Assembly (NCBI RefSeq): GCF_001620265.1
Contig: NZ_CP012661.1
Span: forward strand, 2,108,001 to 2,172,000
Reading direction: 5' to 3'
DNA length: 64,000 nt
Source: Frigidibacter mobilis
Lineage (GTDB): Bacteria > Pseudomonadota > Alphaproteobacteria > Rhodobacterales > Rhodobacteraceae
The notes under the pieces are model-generated. The model was not told where the DNA came from. It worked only from the letters and a program-made list of their open reading frames with translations, and searched no databases. The position numbers and the translations under genes are program-made. Positions within the stretch are counted from its first letter, which is position 1. Each line of letters starts with the position of its first letter. Below, one piece after another: positions 1 to 7,862 of the stretch.

Positions 1-141
1 CAAGGGCAACGCCGAAGGGATAAAGGCAATCCGCCCGGGATTGCGCAGCCTTCCCCGCAACCGCTTTGAGCGGGTCGACAATATTCAGGCTTTGGCCGAC
101 AGGCTGTTCGGCCGCCACCAGACAACCAACGAGGGATCGTC

Positions 142-702
142 ATGTCAGCACTGAACATCAAGCAAGGCTCGACCAGCCATTCCGCCTATGAACTGCGCGA
201 TCCCCATGCCGAGATCGTCGAGACGCATACGCTGGCGGTGATGGTCGATAACGAGGCCGGGGTGCTGGCCCGGGTCATCGGCCTGTTCTCGGGGCGCGGC
301 TACAATATCGACAGCCTCACCGTGGCCGAGGTGGACCACAAGGGCCATCGCAGCCGCATCACCGTGGTGACGCGCGGCACGCCCGGAGTGATCGAGCAGA
401 TCAAGGCGCAGCTTGGCCGGCTGGTGCCGGTGCATGAGGTGCATGACCTGACGGTCGAGGGCCGGGCGGTGGAGCGGGAACTGGCGCTGTTCAAGGTGGC
501 CGGCACCGGCGAGCGCCGGGTCGAGGCGCTGCGGCTGGCCGATATCTTCCGCGCCAATGTGGTGGATTCGACGCTGGAAAGCTTCGTGTTCGAGATCACC
601 GGCACCGTGGAGAAGATCGACGCCTTCGCCGACCTGATGCGGCCGCTGGGGCTGGTCGACGTGGCGCGCACCGGCGTTGCGGCGCTGTCGCGCGGGATCT
701 GA
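142..702 (+). CDS. ilvN: Acetolactate synthase small (regulatory) subunit
   Basis: This 186-residue protein is the regulatory subunit of acetohydroxyacid synthase, the first common enzyme of valine, leucine and isoleucine synthesis. It binds the catalytic subunit and mediates feedback inhibition by valine. An ACT domain covers roughly residues 28-100, with the typical NEAGVLARV stretch at 37-45 and the GRGYNIDSL segment just after it. The small-subunit C-terminal domain follows and ends near residue 180. The length is normal for the family. The catalytic subunit gene is not in the window and presumably lies to the left, since bases 1-141 hold no recognisable gene. Identification is by recalled family resemblance; nothing looks broken. 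Confidence 0.95.
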   Translation: MSALNIKQGSTSHSAYELRDPHAEIVETHTLAVMVDNEAGVLARVIGLFSGRGYNIDSLTVAEVDHKGHRSRITVVTRGTPGVIEQIKAQLGRLVPVHEVHDLTVEGRAVERELALFKVAGTGERRVEALRLADIFRANVVDSTLESFVFEITGTVEKIDAFADLMRPLGLVDVARTGVAALSRGI

Positions 703-707
703 GGCGC

Positions 708-1238
708 TCAGCCGCGGCCGCGACGCGGCCATGTCAGCGCGGGGCCGGCACTGGCCGGGCCTGCTGCGTCGGGGCTTGCCGGATCAGCCAGCGGACTGGC
801 AGGATCCGGGCCCTGGGCAGGCGGGTTCGCCACAGCACAGGGCGGCATCGGAGCTTGCCGGGCCGAGACCGGCGTGATGGAGCCCGGCGCATCCGGCCGC
901 CACGGGGGCCACGGCGCGGGGGCGGGGTCCTCGCCAGCGCCCTGCGGTGCGGCAGCAATAAGCGATATCGGCAGCGCCGCCCCCCAGTCTGCCTCGACGA
1001 TCGAAAGATTATGCGCCCGCCGCAGTCCCCCGACAACGACAGTCTCCAGCATCACGAGGTCGCCAACGGCGGGCCATCGGGGCGGGGCAGGATCGGCTGA
1101 CAGGTAATCCGGTTGCTCGGCCAGGCCATCATAGCCCTTGAGATAGGCAATCGCGCCATGATCTTCGCACCAGATCACCGCGGCCTGGGTAGATTCCTTC
1201 GACCACACAACCACACCAAGCATCAACAAACCCATCAT
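708..1238 (-). CDS. Hypothetical protein with N-terminal hydrophobic segment and Pro-rich tail
   Basis: This is a probable secreted or membrane-anchored protein of about 176 residues. The ATG at 1238 was chosen because the protein then opens with a hydrophobic export-like segment (MMGLLMLGVVVW); an upstream in-frame ATG at 1295 would bury it. A compact region follows, with the stretches VIWCEDHGAIAYLKGY and GDLVMLETVVVGGLRRAHNL, which look folded rather than random. The last 75 residues are rich in Pro and Ala and probably disordered. The gene converges on ilvN, with only about 5 bases between the stops. I do not recognise a named family and assign no function. The opposite strand is also open here, as often happens at this GC content. 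Confidence 0.55.
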   Translation of the reverse strand: MMGLLMLGVVVWSKESTQAAVIWCEDHGAIAYLKGYDGLAEQPDYLSADPAPPRWPAVGDLVMLETVVVGGLRRAHNLSIVEADWGAALPISLIAAAPQGAGEDPAPAPWPPWRPDAPGSITPVSARQAPMPPCAVANPPAQGPDPASPLADPASPDAAGPASAGPALTWPRRGRG

Positions 1239-1622
1239 GCCAACTTGGGTTATACCCCTGCGCCCTTTGCAGCGCAGGCCTCCCCATGCTTGCATACATC
1301 CGAATTCGTGGCGCTGGAAGTTGGACAGTTGCGAATGCGACTAATTCGTGATGCACAGTGGCGGCCGTGCCATCAAGGGCCGCTGCCACAGGCGGGCGGC
1401 GCGTCAAGGCCCGGCGGCAACGCGCTGCCCTGCGCTTGCAGGAAGCCGGGCGCTTGCAGGAAAATGGCCCGGTCTGCCGATTGCGGCGAACCAATCGGCA
1501 TGTGCCGCGTTGGACCGGCAGTGTGACGGCCTGACCTGCCAACGGGGTGAGACGGGCTGTGCCCGAACCCGCCCGCTCCACCCGCGCGCCCGCGGGTCTG
1601 CCCCTATCGCGCGAGAGGACAG
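1239..1622. other. Intergenic region between divergent genes
   Basis: This stretch of about 385 bases separates a leftward hypothetical gene from the rightward PRC-barrel gene, so it should hold promoters for both. The part around 1300-1350 is less GC-rich than its surroundings and is the most promoter-like. A 13-base motif, GCGCTTGCAGGAA, occurs twice close together near 1432-1461. I see no conserved operator, tRNA or terminator. Confidence 0.4.
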
Positions 1623-2168
1623 ATGATGACCCGATGGCAGCTGAGGATCGCGGCGCTGGCGATGCTGGGGGCTACGGCCGCGCTGGCCCAGATGGTTGCG
1701 CCTGTGTCGGCTCCGCGCGCCGATCAACCCGCCGGGGCAGCCGCAGCCGCCTCGCCCCCCCTCCCCCAGGCCCTGCACGCGGCGCAGCGCACAGGCCCGG
1801 TATTGCTGGGCACCGACACGCTGCGCCGGGCGCGTGTCCAGGATGCAGAGGGCGCCCCGTTGGGCGCGATCCGGGACTTCGTGCTGGTTCCGGGCGAGGG
1901 CGACGCCGGGCGGATCAGCCATGTGGTGATGGGGCTTGGCGGGGTGTTCGGACTGGGCCGCCATGCCGTCGCCGTGCCCTATTCCGAACTGCAGATCACC
2001 CCGGCCGCGGATGGGGCGCTGCGCATCCGCCTGCCCTGGACCGAGGCGCAGTTGCGGTCGGTTCCCGCCTGGGACCCCGCCAATCCGGCCTCGCTGGGGC
2101 TGAGCGGGCCCGGCGACATGGTGCTGGACAGCGCCCGCGATCCTGACGCCGGCATGGAGGCCCGCTGA
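1623..2168 (+). CDS. Exported PRC-barrel domain protein
   Basis: This protein of about 181 residues has a signal peptide (MTRWQLRIAALAMLGATAALA) and then an Ala/Pro-rich linker. From about residue 60 there is a PRC-barrel-like domain, with LLGTDTLRRARVQDAEG, GAIRDFVLVPGEG and VPYSELQI segments. PRC-barrels are small beta domains found in the photosynthetic reaction centre H subunit and in RNA- or membrane-associated proteins. The stop overlaps the ctaG start in an ATGA arrangement, so it is probably co-transcribed with oxidase-assembly genes. Its specific role is unknown. The ATG at 1623 follows a GAGAGGA ribosome-binding site; the ATG at 1626 is equally possible. Confidence 0.75.
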   Translation: MMTRWQLRIAALAMLGATAALAQMVAPVSAPRADQPAGAAAAASPPLPQALHAAQRTGPVLLGTDTLRRARVQDAEGAPLGAIRDFVLVPGEGDAGRISHVVMGLGGVFGLGRHAVAVPYSELQITPAADGALRIRLPWTEAQLRSVPAWDPANPASLGLSGPGDMVLDSARDPDAGMEAR

Positions 2169-2923
2169 TGCTGCTGCCCGAGGCGCCGGAGTTCATCCCC
2201 TATTGCGGCCCCGCGCCGCTGCCCTCGGACCTTTGGGGGGCGTGGAACCTCGATCCGGTGCTGATCGGGTTGCTGCTGGCGGGGGCGGCGGTGTCGGGCC
2301 TTGCCCTGCGCGCGGCGCCCGGGCGGCAGCGGGCGGCGCTGGCGGGGGTCGCGGTGCTGGCGCTGGCCCTGGTCTCGCCGCTCTGCGCGCTGGCCTCGGC
2401 GCTGTTCTCGGCCCGGGTGGTGCATCACCTGCTGCTGATCGCGGCTGCGGCGCCGCTGCTGGCGCTGGCCTGGCCCGCGCGCGGGCGGGGCGGTGTCGGC
2501 GTGGCGGCTGCGGCGCTGGTGCATACGGTGCTGACCTGGATCTGGCACGCGCCCGGCCCCTATGCCTGGGCACTGTCCTCGGACGCGGCCTATTGGGTGA
2601 TGGAGGGCAGCCTGCTGGCCTCGGCGCTGTGGCTGTGGCGCGGGCTCTTGGACCGGCGCGGGGGCCCTGCGGCGCCGGTGGCGGCGGCCGCGGCGACGAT
2701 GGCGCAGATGGGGCTTCTGGGAGGGCTGCTGCTGTTCGCGGGAACGCCGCTGTTCCTGGCGCATCTGTCCACGACCGCGCCCTGGGGGATCGGCCCGCTG
2801 ACCGATCAGCAGCTGGCGGGGATTGCGATGGCGGTGCTGGCGAGCCCGGCCTATGCGGGCGCGGCACTGTGGCAGGTGCTGTCGCTCTTCAGGCAGCCGC
2901 AGACCGGGGCAGAGCGGGCATGA
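2168..2923 (+). CDS. ctaG: CtaG-family (caa3-type) cytochrome c oxidase assembly membrane protein
   Basis: This is a polytopic membrane protein of 251 residues from the caa3_CtaG family, which is linked to copper-oxidase assembly. Family features are the N-terminal YCGPAPLPSDLWGAWNLDP segment, the RVVHHLLLIAAAAPLLAL helix with a conserved His pair, the TWIWHAPGPYAWAL segment and the QQLAGI motif in the last third. Seven hydrophobic stretches are visible. It overlaps the upstream PRC-barrel gene and the downstream CopD-like gene (ATGA at 2920-2923), so translation is probably coupled. The oxidase subunits encoded about 1.2 kb downstream are the likely clients. This family differs from the Cox11-type protein that is also called CtaG. 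Confidence 0.85.
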   Translation: MLLPEAPEFIPYCGPAPLPSDLWGAWNLDPVLIGLLLAGAAVSGLALRAAPGRQRAALAGVAVLALALVSPLCALASALFSARVVHHLLLIAAAAPLLALAWPARGRGGVGVAAAALVHTVLTWIWHAPGPYAWALSSDAAYWVMEGSLLASALWLWRGLLDRRGGPAAPVAAAAATMAQMGLLGGLLLFAGTPLFLAHLSTTAPWGIGPLTDQQLAGIAMAVLASPAYAGAALWQVLSLFRQPQTGAERA

Positions 2924-3555
2924 GCGGCGATCTGCCCGGGCTGACCACGCTGCTCAAGGCCGTGCATATCCTGGCCCTCGGGGTCTGGGTCGGGGGGCTC
3001 TTGCTGTTCCCGGCGCTGCTGGCCGAACGCGGCAACCACCCCGCCGGCCCGGCGCTGCACCGGATGCACCGGCGGGCGCGGTTCCTTTATACCGCTGTGC
3101 TCTCCCCCGCCGCGATCCTCGCCATCGCCAGCGGCACCGTGCTGATCTTCCTGCGCGAGGTCTATGTGCCCTGGTTCGCGGCCAAGCTGCTGCTGGTTGC
3201 CGGGCTGGCGATGATCCATGTCTTTGCCGCAAGCCGGATCGTCGAGCTGTTCAAGGAAGAGCAGCCCCCCCGCTATGCCCTTGGCGCCTTCGCCTTCGCG
3301 GCGACCTCGTTGCTGGCGGCCGGAACGCTGACGCTGGTGCTGGCCAAGCCCGACCTGCCGCTGCCGGGCGGTCCGGGCGCGGACCTGTTCAGCCCGGGGG
3401 GCCTCGGGCACTGGCTGGAGGATGCGTTTCCGTCGCTGGCACCTGCGCGGCATGGTCAGGGCGCCGGGGTGTCGGTGGTCTTGACCGGCTCGTCTTCCTC
3501 GTCCTCGGGCGCCTCGCCCTCCTCTTCCTCGTCCGCGACGAGCCCGATGCCATGA
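2920..3555 (+). CDS. CopD-like membrane protein with Ser-rich tail
   Basis: This 211-residue integral membrane protein has four hydrophobic helices and the motif KAVHILALGVWVGGLLLFPAL near its start, typical of CopD/PcoD and related putative copper-handling or haem-associated membrane proteins. His residues in the helices could bind metal or haem. The start overlaps the ctaG stop. The last 25 or so residues are almost all Ser, Ala, Thr and Pro. That tail is encoded opposite the acidic C-terminus of the DUF2231 gene on the other strand, so the two genes overlap tail to tail by about 100 bases. Location between ctaG and the oxidase subunits suggests copper delivery, but this is inference. Confidence 0.8.
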   Translation: MSGDLPGLTTLLKAVHILALGVWVGGLLLFPALLAERGNHPAGPALHRMHRRARFLYTAVLSPAAILAIASGTVLIFLREVYVPWFAAKLLLVAGLAMIHVFAASRIVELFKEEQPPRYALGAFAFAATSLLAAGTLTLVLAKPDLPLPGGPGADLFSPGGLGHWLEDAFPSLAPARHGQGAGVSVVLTGSSSSSSGASPSSSSSATSPMP

Positions 3556-4034
3556 TGATAGATCAGCTTGCCGCCATGCCAACCCGCAAAGCCGATCAGC
3601 ACCGCGCCGAGGGCCGAGAGCGCGAGCCCCAGCGGCAGCACGTCCTCGGGCCGGGTCAGGCGCAGCCCCCAGTTCATGCCGAGCACGGAAATCAGCATGA
3701 CCGCCGCCACGCCATGCGCCCACCCGCTGCCGCGCAGGCGGATGCCGCGCACCAGCAGCAATTCGGCCAGACCGACCAGCCCGGCAGCCACCCCGGCAAG
3801 GAAGGCAACGCCGATGGCCCAGACCGCGGCGCGGGCCCAGAACGGATCGCCCCCCCACCAGAAGAACAGGTCGGCGGCGAGCGTCGCCATGCCAAGCACG
3901 ATCGGGAAATGCACCATCATCGCATGAAGCGGGTGCCCGGCCAGTGCGACGATCGAGGCGCTGTCGGCGGAGTCGAGCACGGCGGTGAAGGGGTCTTCCG
4001 TGCGGTCGGCGCTTGGGGTCTTGGGGTCGGGCAT
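3456..4034 (-). CDS. DUF2231-family membrane protein
   Basis: This membrane protein of about 192 residues contains ALAGHPLHAMMVHFPIVLGMA, the hallmark of the DUF2231 (COG4244) family of predicted small membrane proteins of unknown function. Four hydrophobic segments follow. The C-terminus is strongly acidic, with runs such as DEEEEGEAPEDEEDE, encoded opposite the Ser-rich tail of the CopD-like gene. An AAGGAG ribosome-binding site lies just before the ATG at 4034. The gene is antisense to the gap between copD and ctaC and therefore divides the oxidase block. It may share a divergent control region with ctaC (4035-4145). Function is not known. Confidence 0.8.
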   Translation of the reverse strand: MPDPKTPSADRTEDPFTAVLDSADSASIVALAGHPLHAMMVHFPIVLGMATLAADLFFWWGGDPFWARAAVWAIGVAFLAGVAAGLVGLAELLLVRGIRLRGSGWAHGVAAVMLISVLGMNWGLRLTRPEDVLPLGLALSALGAVLIGFAGWHGGKLIYHHGIGLVADEEEEGEAPEDEEDEPVKTTDTPAP

Positions 4035-4145
4035 CGGCGGGGGGCTCCTTCGGCAGGGTCTTCTGGGGGCGGCGGCGTTGCTGGTACCGCAACGGCCGGG
4101 CGGGCGTGGCGGTTCCGCCGGGCACGCCGCCCTGCCCTGCTGCTG

Positions 4146-4823
4146 ATGCCCCTGCTGCTGGCGGGATGCGAGGGGATCGTGGCCGGCCCGCTGTCGGCGC
4201 TGGACCCTGCCGGCCCGCAGGCGCGGGCCGTGGCGCTGCTGTGGTGGGGGATGCTGGGCGCGGCGGCGGTGCTGTTCACGCTGGTGATGGCGCTGTATCT
4301 CTGGGCGCTGCTGCGGCCCGAGGCGGCGGCGCGGATCCCGGCACGGCGCTGGATCATCCTGGGGGGCCTCGTGCTGCCACTGCCGGTGCTGCTGCCGCTG
4401 GGGGTCATCGCGCTGGTGCTGGGGGAGACGATCCTGCGCCCCGGGGACACGCCGTTCCGGGTGACGGCCCATGCGCAGCAATGGCAGTGGAGCTTTGGCT
4501 ACCCGGACCAGCCCGGCGCAGGCGAGAGTGTCGACGTGCTGCACATCCCCGCCGGGCGAGCGGTCGAGGTGACGGTCAGCAGCGCCGACGTGATCCATTC
4601 CTTCTGGGTGCCGCGGCTGGGGGGCAAGATCGACGCGATCCCGGGGCGCGAGACCCGGATCGTGCTGACCGCCGACGCCCCCGGCGCCTATGGCGGCCAA
4701 TGCGCCGAGTATTGCGGTACCGGCCACAGCTTCATGGGGTTCGAGGTCATCGCCCATCCCGAAGCCGAGCTTGCCGCCGCCCTCGCCGCCGACACCCCCG
4801 CATCGCAGGAGCCTGCCGAATGA
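4146..4823 (+). CDS. ctaC: Cytochrome c oxidase subunit II
   Basis: This is the CuA-carrying subunit that accepts electrons from cytochrome c. It has two transmembrane helices (about residues 28-55 and 69-93) and then the periplasmic cupredoxin domain. CuA ligands are visible: His151 (VIHSFWVP) and the Cys186, Cys190, His194, Met197 set in QCAEYCGTGHSFM. The aromatic motif WQWSFGYP is present. A lipobox (LLAGC) sits almost at the start, which makes the signal very short. An arginine-rich stretch reads in frame just upstream without an ATG or GTG, so the real start may be a non-standard codon before 4146. The stop overlaps ctaDE by ATGA. Confidence 0.9.
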   Translation: MPLLLAGCEGIVAGPLSALDPAGPQARAVALLWWGMLGAAAVLFTLVMALYLWALLRPEAAARIPARRWIILGGLVLPLPVLLPLGVIALVLGETILRPGDTPFRVTAHAQQWQWSFGYPDQPGAGESVDVLHIPAGRAVEVTVSSADVIHSFWVPRLGGKIDAIPGRETRIVLTADAPGAYGGQCAEYCGTGHSFMGFEVIAHPEAELAAALAADTPASQEPAE

Positions 4824-7447
4824 CCAAGCCCCCGAGCGGAGCCCGCCCCGAGACGCCCGAGACCGTGAAAACCCTGCTGCCGGGCGCAGACCGCGGCCCC
4901 GCCCCCGCGCAGCCCGCGGCGCCGGGTGGCGGCGTGACCGACCCGCCGGCGCTCGATGCCGGGCTGCGGCGGATCTGGGCCACCGGGCCGGGATGGCAGC
5001 GGCTGGCGGCGGTGAACCATTCCATCGTCGGCCTGCGCTTCATGGTCACCTCGCTGGTGTTCTTCACCATCGGCGGCATCCTGGCGATGCTGATCCGGGT
5101 GCAGCTGGCGACCCCCGACAGCGGCTTCCTGGAGCCGGGGCTTTATGCGCAGGTCTTCACCATGCATGGCACGGTGATGATGTTCCTGTTCGCCATCCCG
5201 CTGTTCGAGGGGCTGGCGATGTACCTGCTGCCCAAGATGCTGGGCGCGCGCGACATGGCCTTTCCGCGGCTCTCGGCCTATGGCTACTGGTGCTACCTCT
5301 TCGGCGGCACGCTGCTGATCGTGGCGATGCTGGCGGGGGCGGCGCCGGACAGTGGCTGGTTCATGTATACGCCGCTGTCCTCGCAGCCTTTCTCGCCCGG
5401 AATCGGCGCCGATGTCTGGCTGCTGGGGGTGACCTTCGTCGAGATTTCCGCGATCTCGGCGGCGGTGGAGATCACGGTGACGATCCTGATCCTGCGCGCG
5501 CCGGGCATGTCGATGGACAAGATGCCGGTCTTTGCCTGGTACATGCTGACGGTGGCAGCGATGATGCTGGTGGGTTTTCCGCCGCTGATCCTCGGCTCGG
5601 TGCTGCTGGAGGCGGAGCGGGCCTTTGGCCTGCCGTTCTTCGACCCCTTGCGCGGCGGCGATCCGCTGCTGTGGCAGCACCTGTTCTGGCTGTTCGGGCA
5701 CCCGGAGGTCTATATCATCTTCCTGCCCGCGGCGGGGGCGCTCTCGACGCTGATCCCGGTCTTTGCCGGGCGCCCGCTGGCGGGTTACCGCGCCGTGGTG
5801 GCGGCGCTGGTGGCGATGGCGTTCCTGTCCTTCGGGCTCTGGGTCCACCACATGTACACGACCGGGCTGCCGCATCTGTCGCTGGCGCTGTTCTCGGCGG
5901 CCAGCACGCTGGTGGCGGTGCCGACGGCGGTGCAGATCTTCGCCTGGATCGCCACGCTGGCGCAGCGGCGGCCCAAGCCCGGGGCGCGCCCCGGTGTCCC
6001 GGTGCCGATGCTGCATGTGTTCGGCTTCTTCTTCATCTTCGTGATGGGCGGGCTGACGGGGGTGATGCTGGCGATTGTGCCCTTCGACTGGCAGGCGCAT
6101 GACACGCATTTCGTGGTCGCGCATCTGCATTACGTACTGATCGGCGGCTTCCTGTTCCCGATGCTGGCGGCGGGCTATCACTGGCTGCCGCTGATCTCTG
6201 GGCGCGCCCATGACGGGCCGGCGGCACGGCTGGGGTTCTGGCTGGTCTTCGCAGGCTTCAACGGCACCTTCTTCCTGATGCACATCACCGGGCTGATGGG
6301 GATGCCGCGGCGGGTCCATGCCTATGCCGCCGAAAGCGGCTGGCACTGGCTGAACCTGATCTCCTCGATCTCCAGCTTCGTGATGGCCATAGGGTTCGCG
6401 GTAATCGTCATCGACCTCTTGCTGACCCTGCGCTTTGGCCGCAAGGCAGAGCCGGACCCCTGGCAGGCGGCGACGCTGGAATGGGCGGTGCCGACGCTGC
6501 CGCCGCCGCCCTACAACTTTGCCGCGATCCCGCGCCTTGGCCAGCGCGGCGACATGCTGGAGCCGCGCAAGCTGGCCCCGGTGATGGCGCGGGGCGAGGG
6601 CTTCGTGGGCCATGCGCGCAATGGCTGGATGGAGACGACGGGGGTTTCCGTGGCGCGCGGCGCACCCGAGCAGATCGTGATCCTGCCGCAGCAGACCTAT
6701 CTGCCGCTCTGGACCGGGCTTGCCACCGGGGCGGTGTTCCTGTCGCTGCTGTTCAAGCTCTATCCGCTGGCGATCATCGCCGCGCTGGGGGTGGTCGCGC
6801 TGTTCCTGCGCTGGCCGGTGGGGGACCATGCCGCGGCTGACCGGGGCGATCTGCCCGCCGGCGAGGGCGCGGTGCTGCCGCTGTCGTCGGAGGCGAAGGT
6901 GCCGCCGGCGATCTGGGCGCTGCGGGTGCTGGCGGTGGCGGATGGCGCGCTGCTGGCCTCGCTGCTGTTCGGCGGGCTGTTCCTGGCGATTGCCGCGCCG
7001 GGCTGGCCGCCGCCGGGCTGGCCCGCGCTGCCACTGGCACCGGGCGTGCTGGCGGCGCTGGCGCTGGTGGTGGCCTGGGCTGCGTCGCGGAGGACGGCGC
7101 GGGGGGATGTGCTGCGCGGGACACCGATGCTGGGCGGGGCGCTGGCGGCGAACCTTGCCACGCTGGCGGCCGTTGCGTGGATGATCGCCGCGCTGCCGCC
7201 CCTGCAGGACCATGCGGCGCAGGCGGTGCTGGCGGCGGTGCTGGTCTGGCTGGGGCTGCACGCCTTCATCGGCGCGGTGCTGGCCTTCAACGCGCTGCGC
7301 CGCCTGCGCTCGGGCCATGTCTCGGCCCGCCGCCGGATCGACATCGACCTGCTGCGGCTCTGGCAGGCGGGGCTGCTGCCGGCGGGGCTGGTGGTGCTCG
7401 GCTTCCCCGCCGCGCTGAAGGCGCTGGCCCTGGCGGCGCTGCCATGA
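4820..7447 (+). CDS. ctaD: Cytochrome c oxidase subunit I-subunit III fusion
   Basis: This 875-residue protein joins subunit I (about residues 50-560) to a subunit III-like helical domain (about 690-875). Haem and copper ligands are present: His116 (TMHG), His294 with Tyr298 in GHPEVYIIFLP, His343-His344 (VHHMYTTG), and His435 and His437 in HFVVAHLHYVL. The D-channel entrance Asp145 (GARDMAFPR) and Glu296 are kept. The lysine expected in the PTGIK motif of the K proton channel is replaced by Gln372 (PTAVQIFAW), and the Asn pair usually found after FPR is Ser-Ala. The start overlaps the ctaC stop. It is a haem-copper oxidase of the CtaDE branch; the terminal reaction is presumably oxygen reduction with a cytochrome c-like donor. 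Confidence 0.92.
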   Translation: MTKPPSGARPETPETVKTLLPGADRGPAPAQPAAPGGGVTDPPALDAGLRRIWATGPGWQRLAAVNHSIVGLRFMVTSLVFFTIGGILAMLIRVQLATPDSGFLEPGLYAQVFTMHGTVMMFLFAIPLFEGLAMYLLPKMLGARDMAFPRLSAYGYWCYLFGGTLLIVAMLAGAAPDSGWFMYTPLSSQPFSPGIGADVWLLGVTFVEISAISAAVEITVTILILRAPGMSMDKMPVFAWYMLTVAAMMLVGFPPLILGSVLLEAERAFGLPFFDPLRGGDPLLWQHLFWLFGHPEVYIIFLPAAGALSTLIPVFAGRPLAGYRAVVAALVAMAFLSFGLWVHHMYTTGLPHLSLALFSAASTLVAVPTAVQIFAWIATLAQRRPKPGARPGVPVPMLHVFGFFFIFVMGGLTGVMLAIVPFDWQAHDTHFVVAHLHYVLIGGFLFPMLAAGYHWLPLISGRAHDGPAARLGFWLVFAGFNGTFFLMHITGLMGMPRRVHAYAAESGWHWLNLISSISSFVMAIGFAVIVIDLLLTLRFGRKAEPDPWQAATLEWAVPTLPPPPYNFAAIPRLGQRGDMLEPRKLAPVMARGEGFVGHARNGWMETTGVSVARGAPEQIVILPQQTYLPLWTGLATGAVFLSLLFKLYPLAIIAALGVVALFLRWPVGDHAAADRGDLPAGEGAVLPLSSEAKVPPAIWALRVLAVADGALLASLLFGGLFLAIAAPGWPPPGWPALPLAPGVLAALALVVAWAASRRTARGDVLRGTPMLGGALAANLATLAAVAWMIAALPPLQDHAAQAVLAAVLVWLGLHAFIGAVLAFNALRRLRSGHVSARRRIDIDLLRLWQAGLLPAGLVVLGFPAALKALALAALP

Positions 7448-7779
7448 GCGACGGCACCCGGATCCTTGTCGCCATCGCCGGCGCCTTCAGCCTCTGGGCG
7501 CTGGTCTTCACCGCGGTCTATGCCGGGCACGCGACCGGCTGCGAGACCGGCTGGGGCCTTGCCCCGGGCCCCGCTGGCCTCGCGCCGCTGCGCATCGTGC
7601 TGGTGCTGATCCCGGTGGCGGGCATCACCCTGACGCTGGCGGGCCTGTGGCTGCTGCGCCGGGGCGCCGGCCTCGCGCCGCGGCTGGCGAGCACGGCGCG
7701 GCTGCTGACGGCGGCGGCGGCGGTGGCCACGGTCTATAATTTCGCCTTCGTCGCCATCCTGCCGCTCTGCGGCGGATAG
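7444..7779 (+). CDS. Small membrane protein at the end of the oxidase operon
   Basis: This 111-residue protein has three hydrophobic segments (about residues 7-27, 47-68 and 84-107). Its start overlaps the ctaDE stop by ATGA, so it is almost certainly translated with the oxidase. It contains two Cys residues (CETGWGL and the C-terminal LCGG), which might matter for assembly. I recall similar small proteins beside fused CtaDE genes in other alphaproteobacteria but no firm name. It may stabilise the complex like a subunit IV; this is inference from position and topology only. Confidence 0.75.
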   Translation: MSDGTRILVAIAGAFSLWALVFTAVYAGHATGCETGWGLAPGPAGLAPLRIVLVLIPVAGITLTLAGLWLLRRGAGLAPRLASTARLLTAAAAVATVYNFAFVAILPLCGG

Positions 7780-7862
7780 CTTTGGAACAACCTCGCCGCT
7801 TCGCCGTTGCCCCAGACGCCTCGCTGTACCCCCCGCACCGGCTGCCCCGACAGGATGACGCC

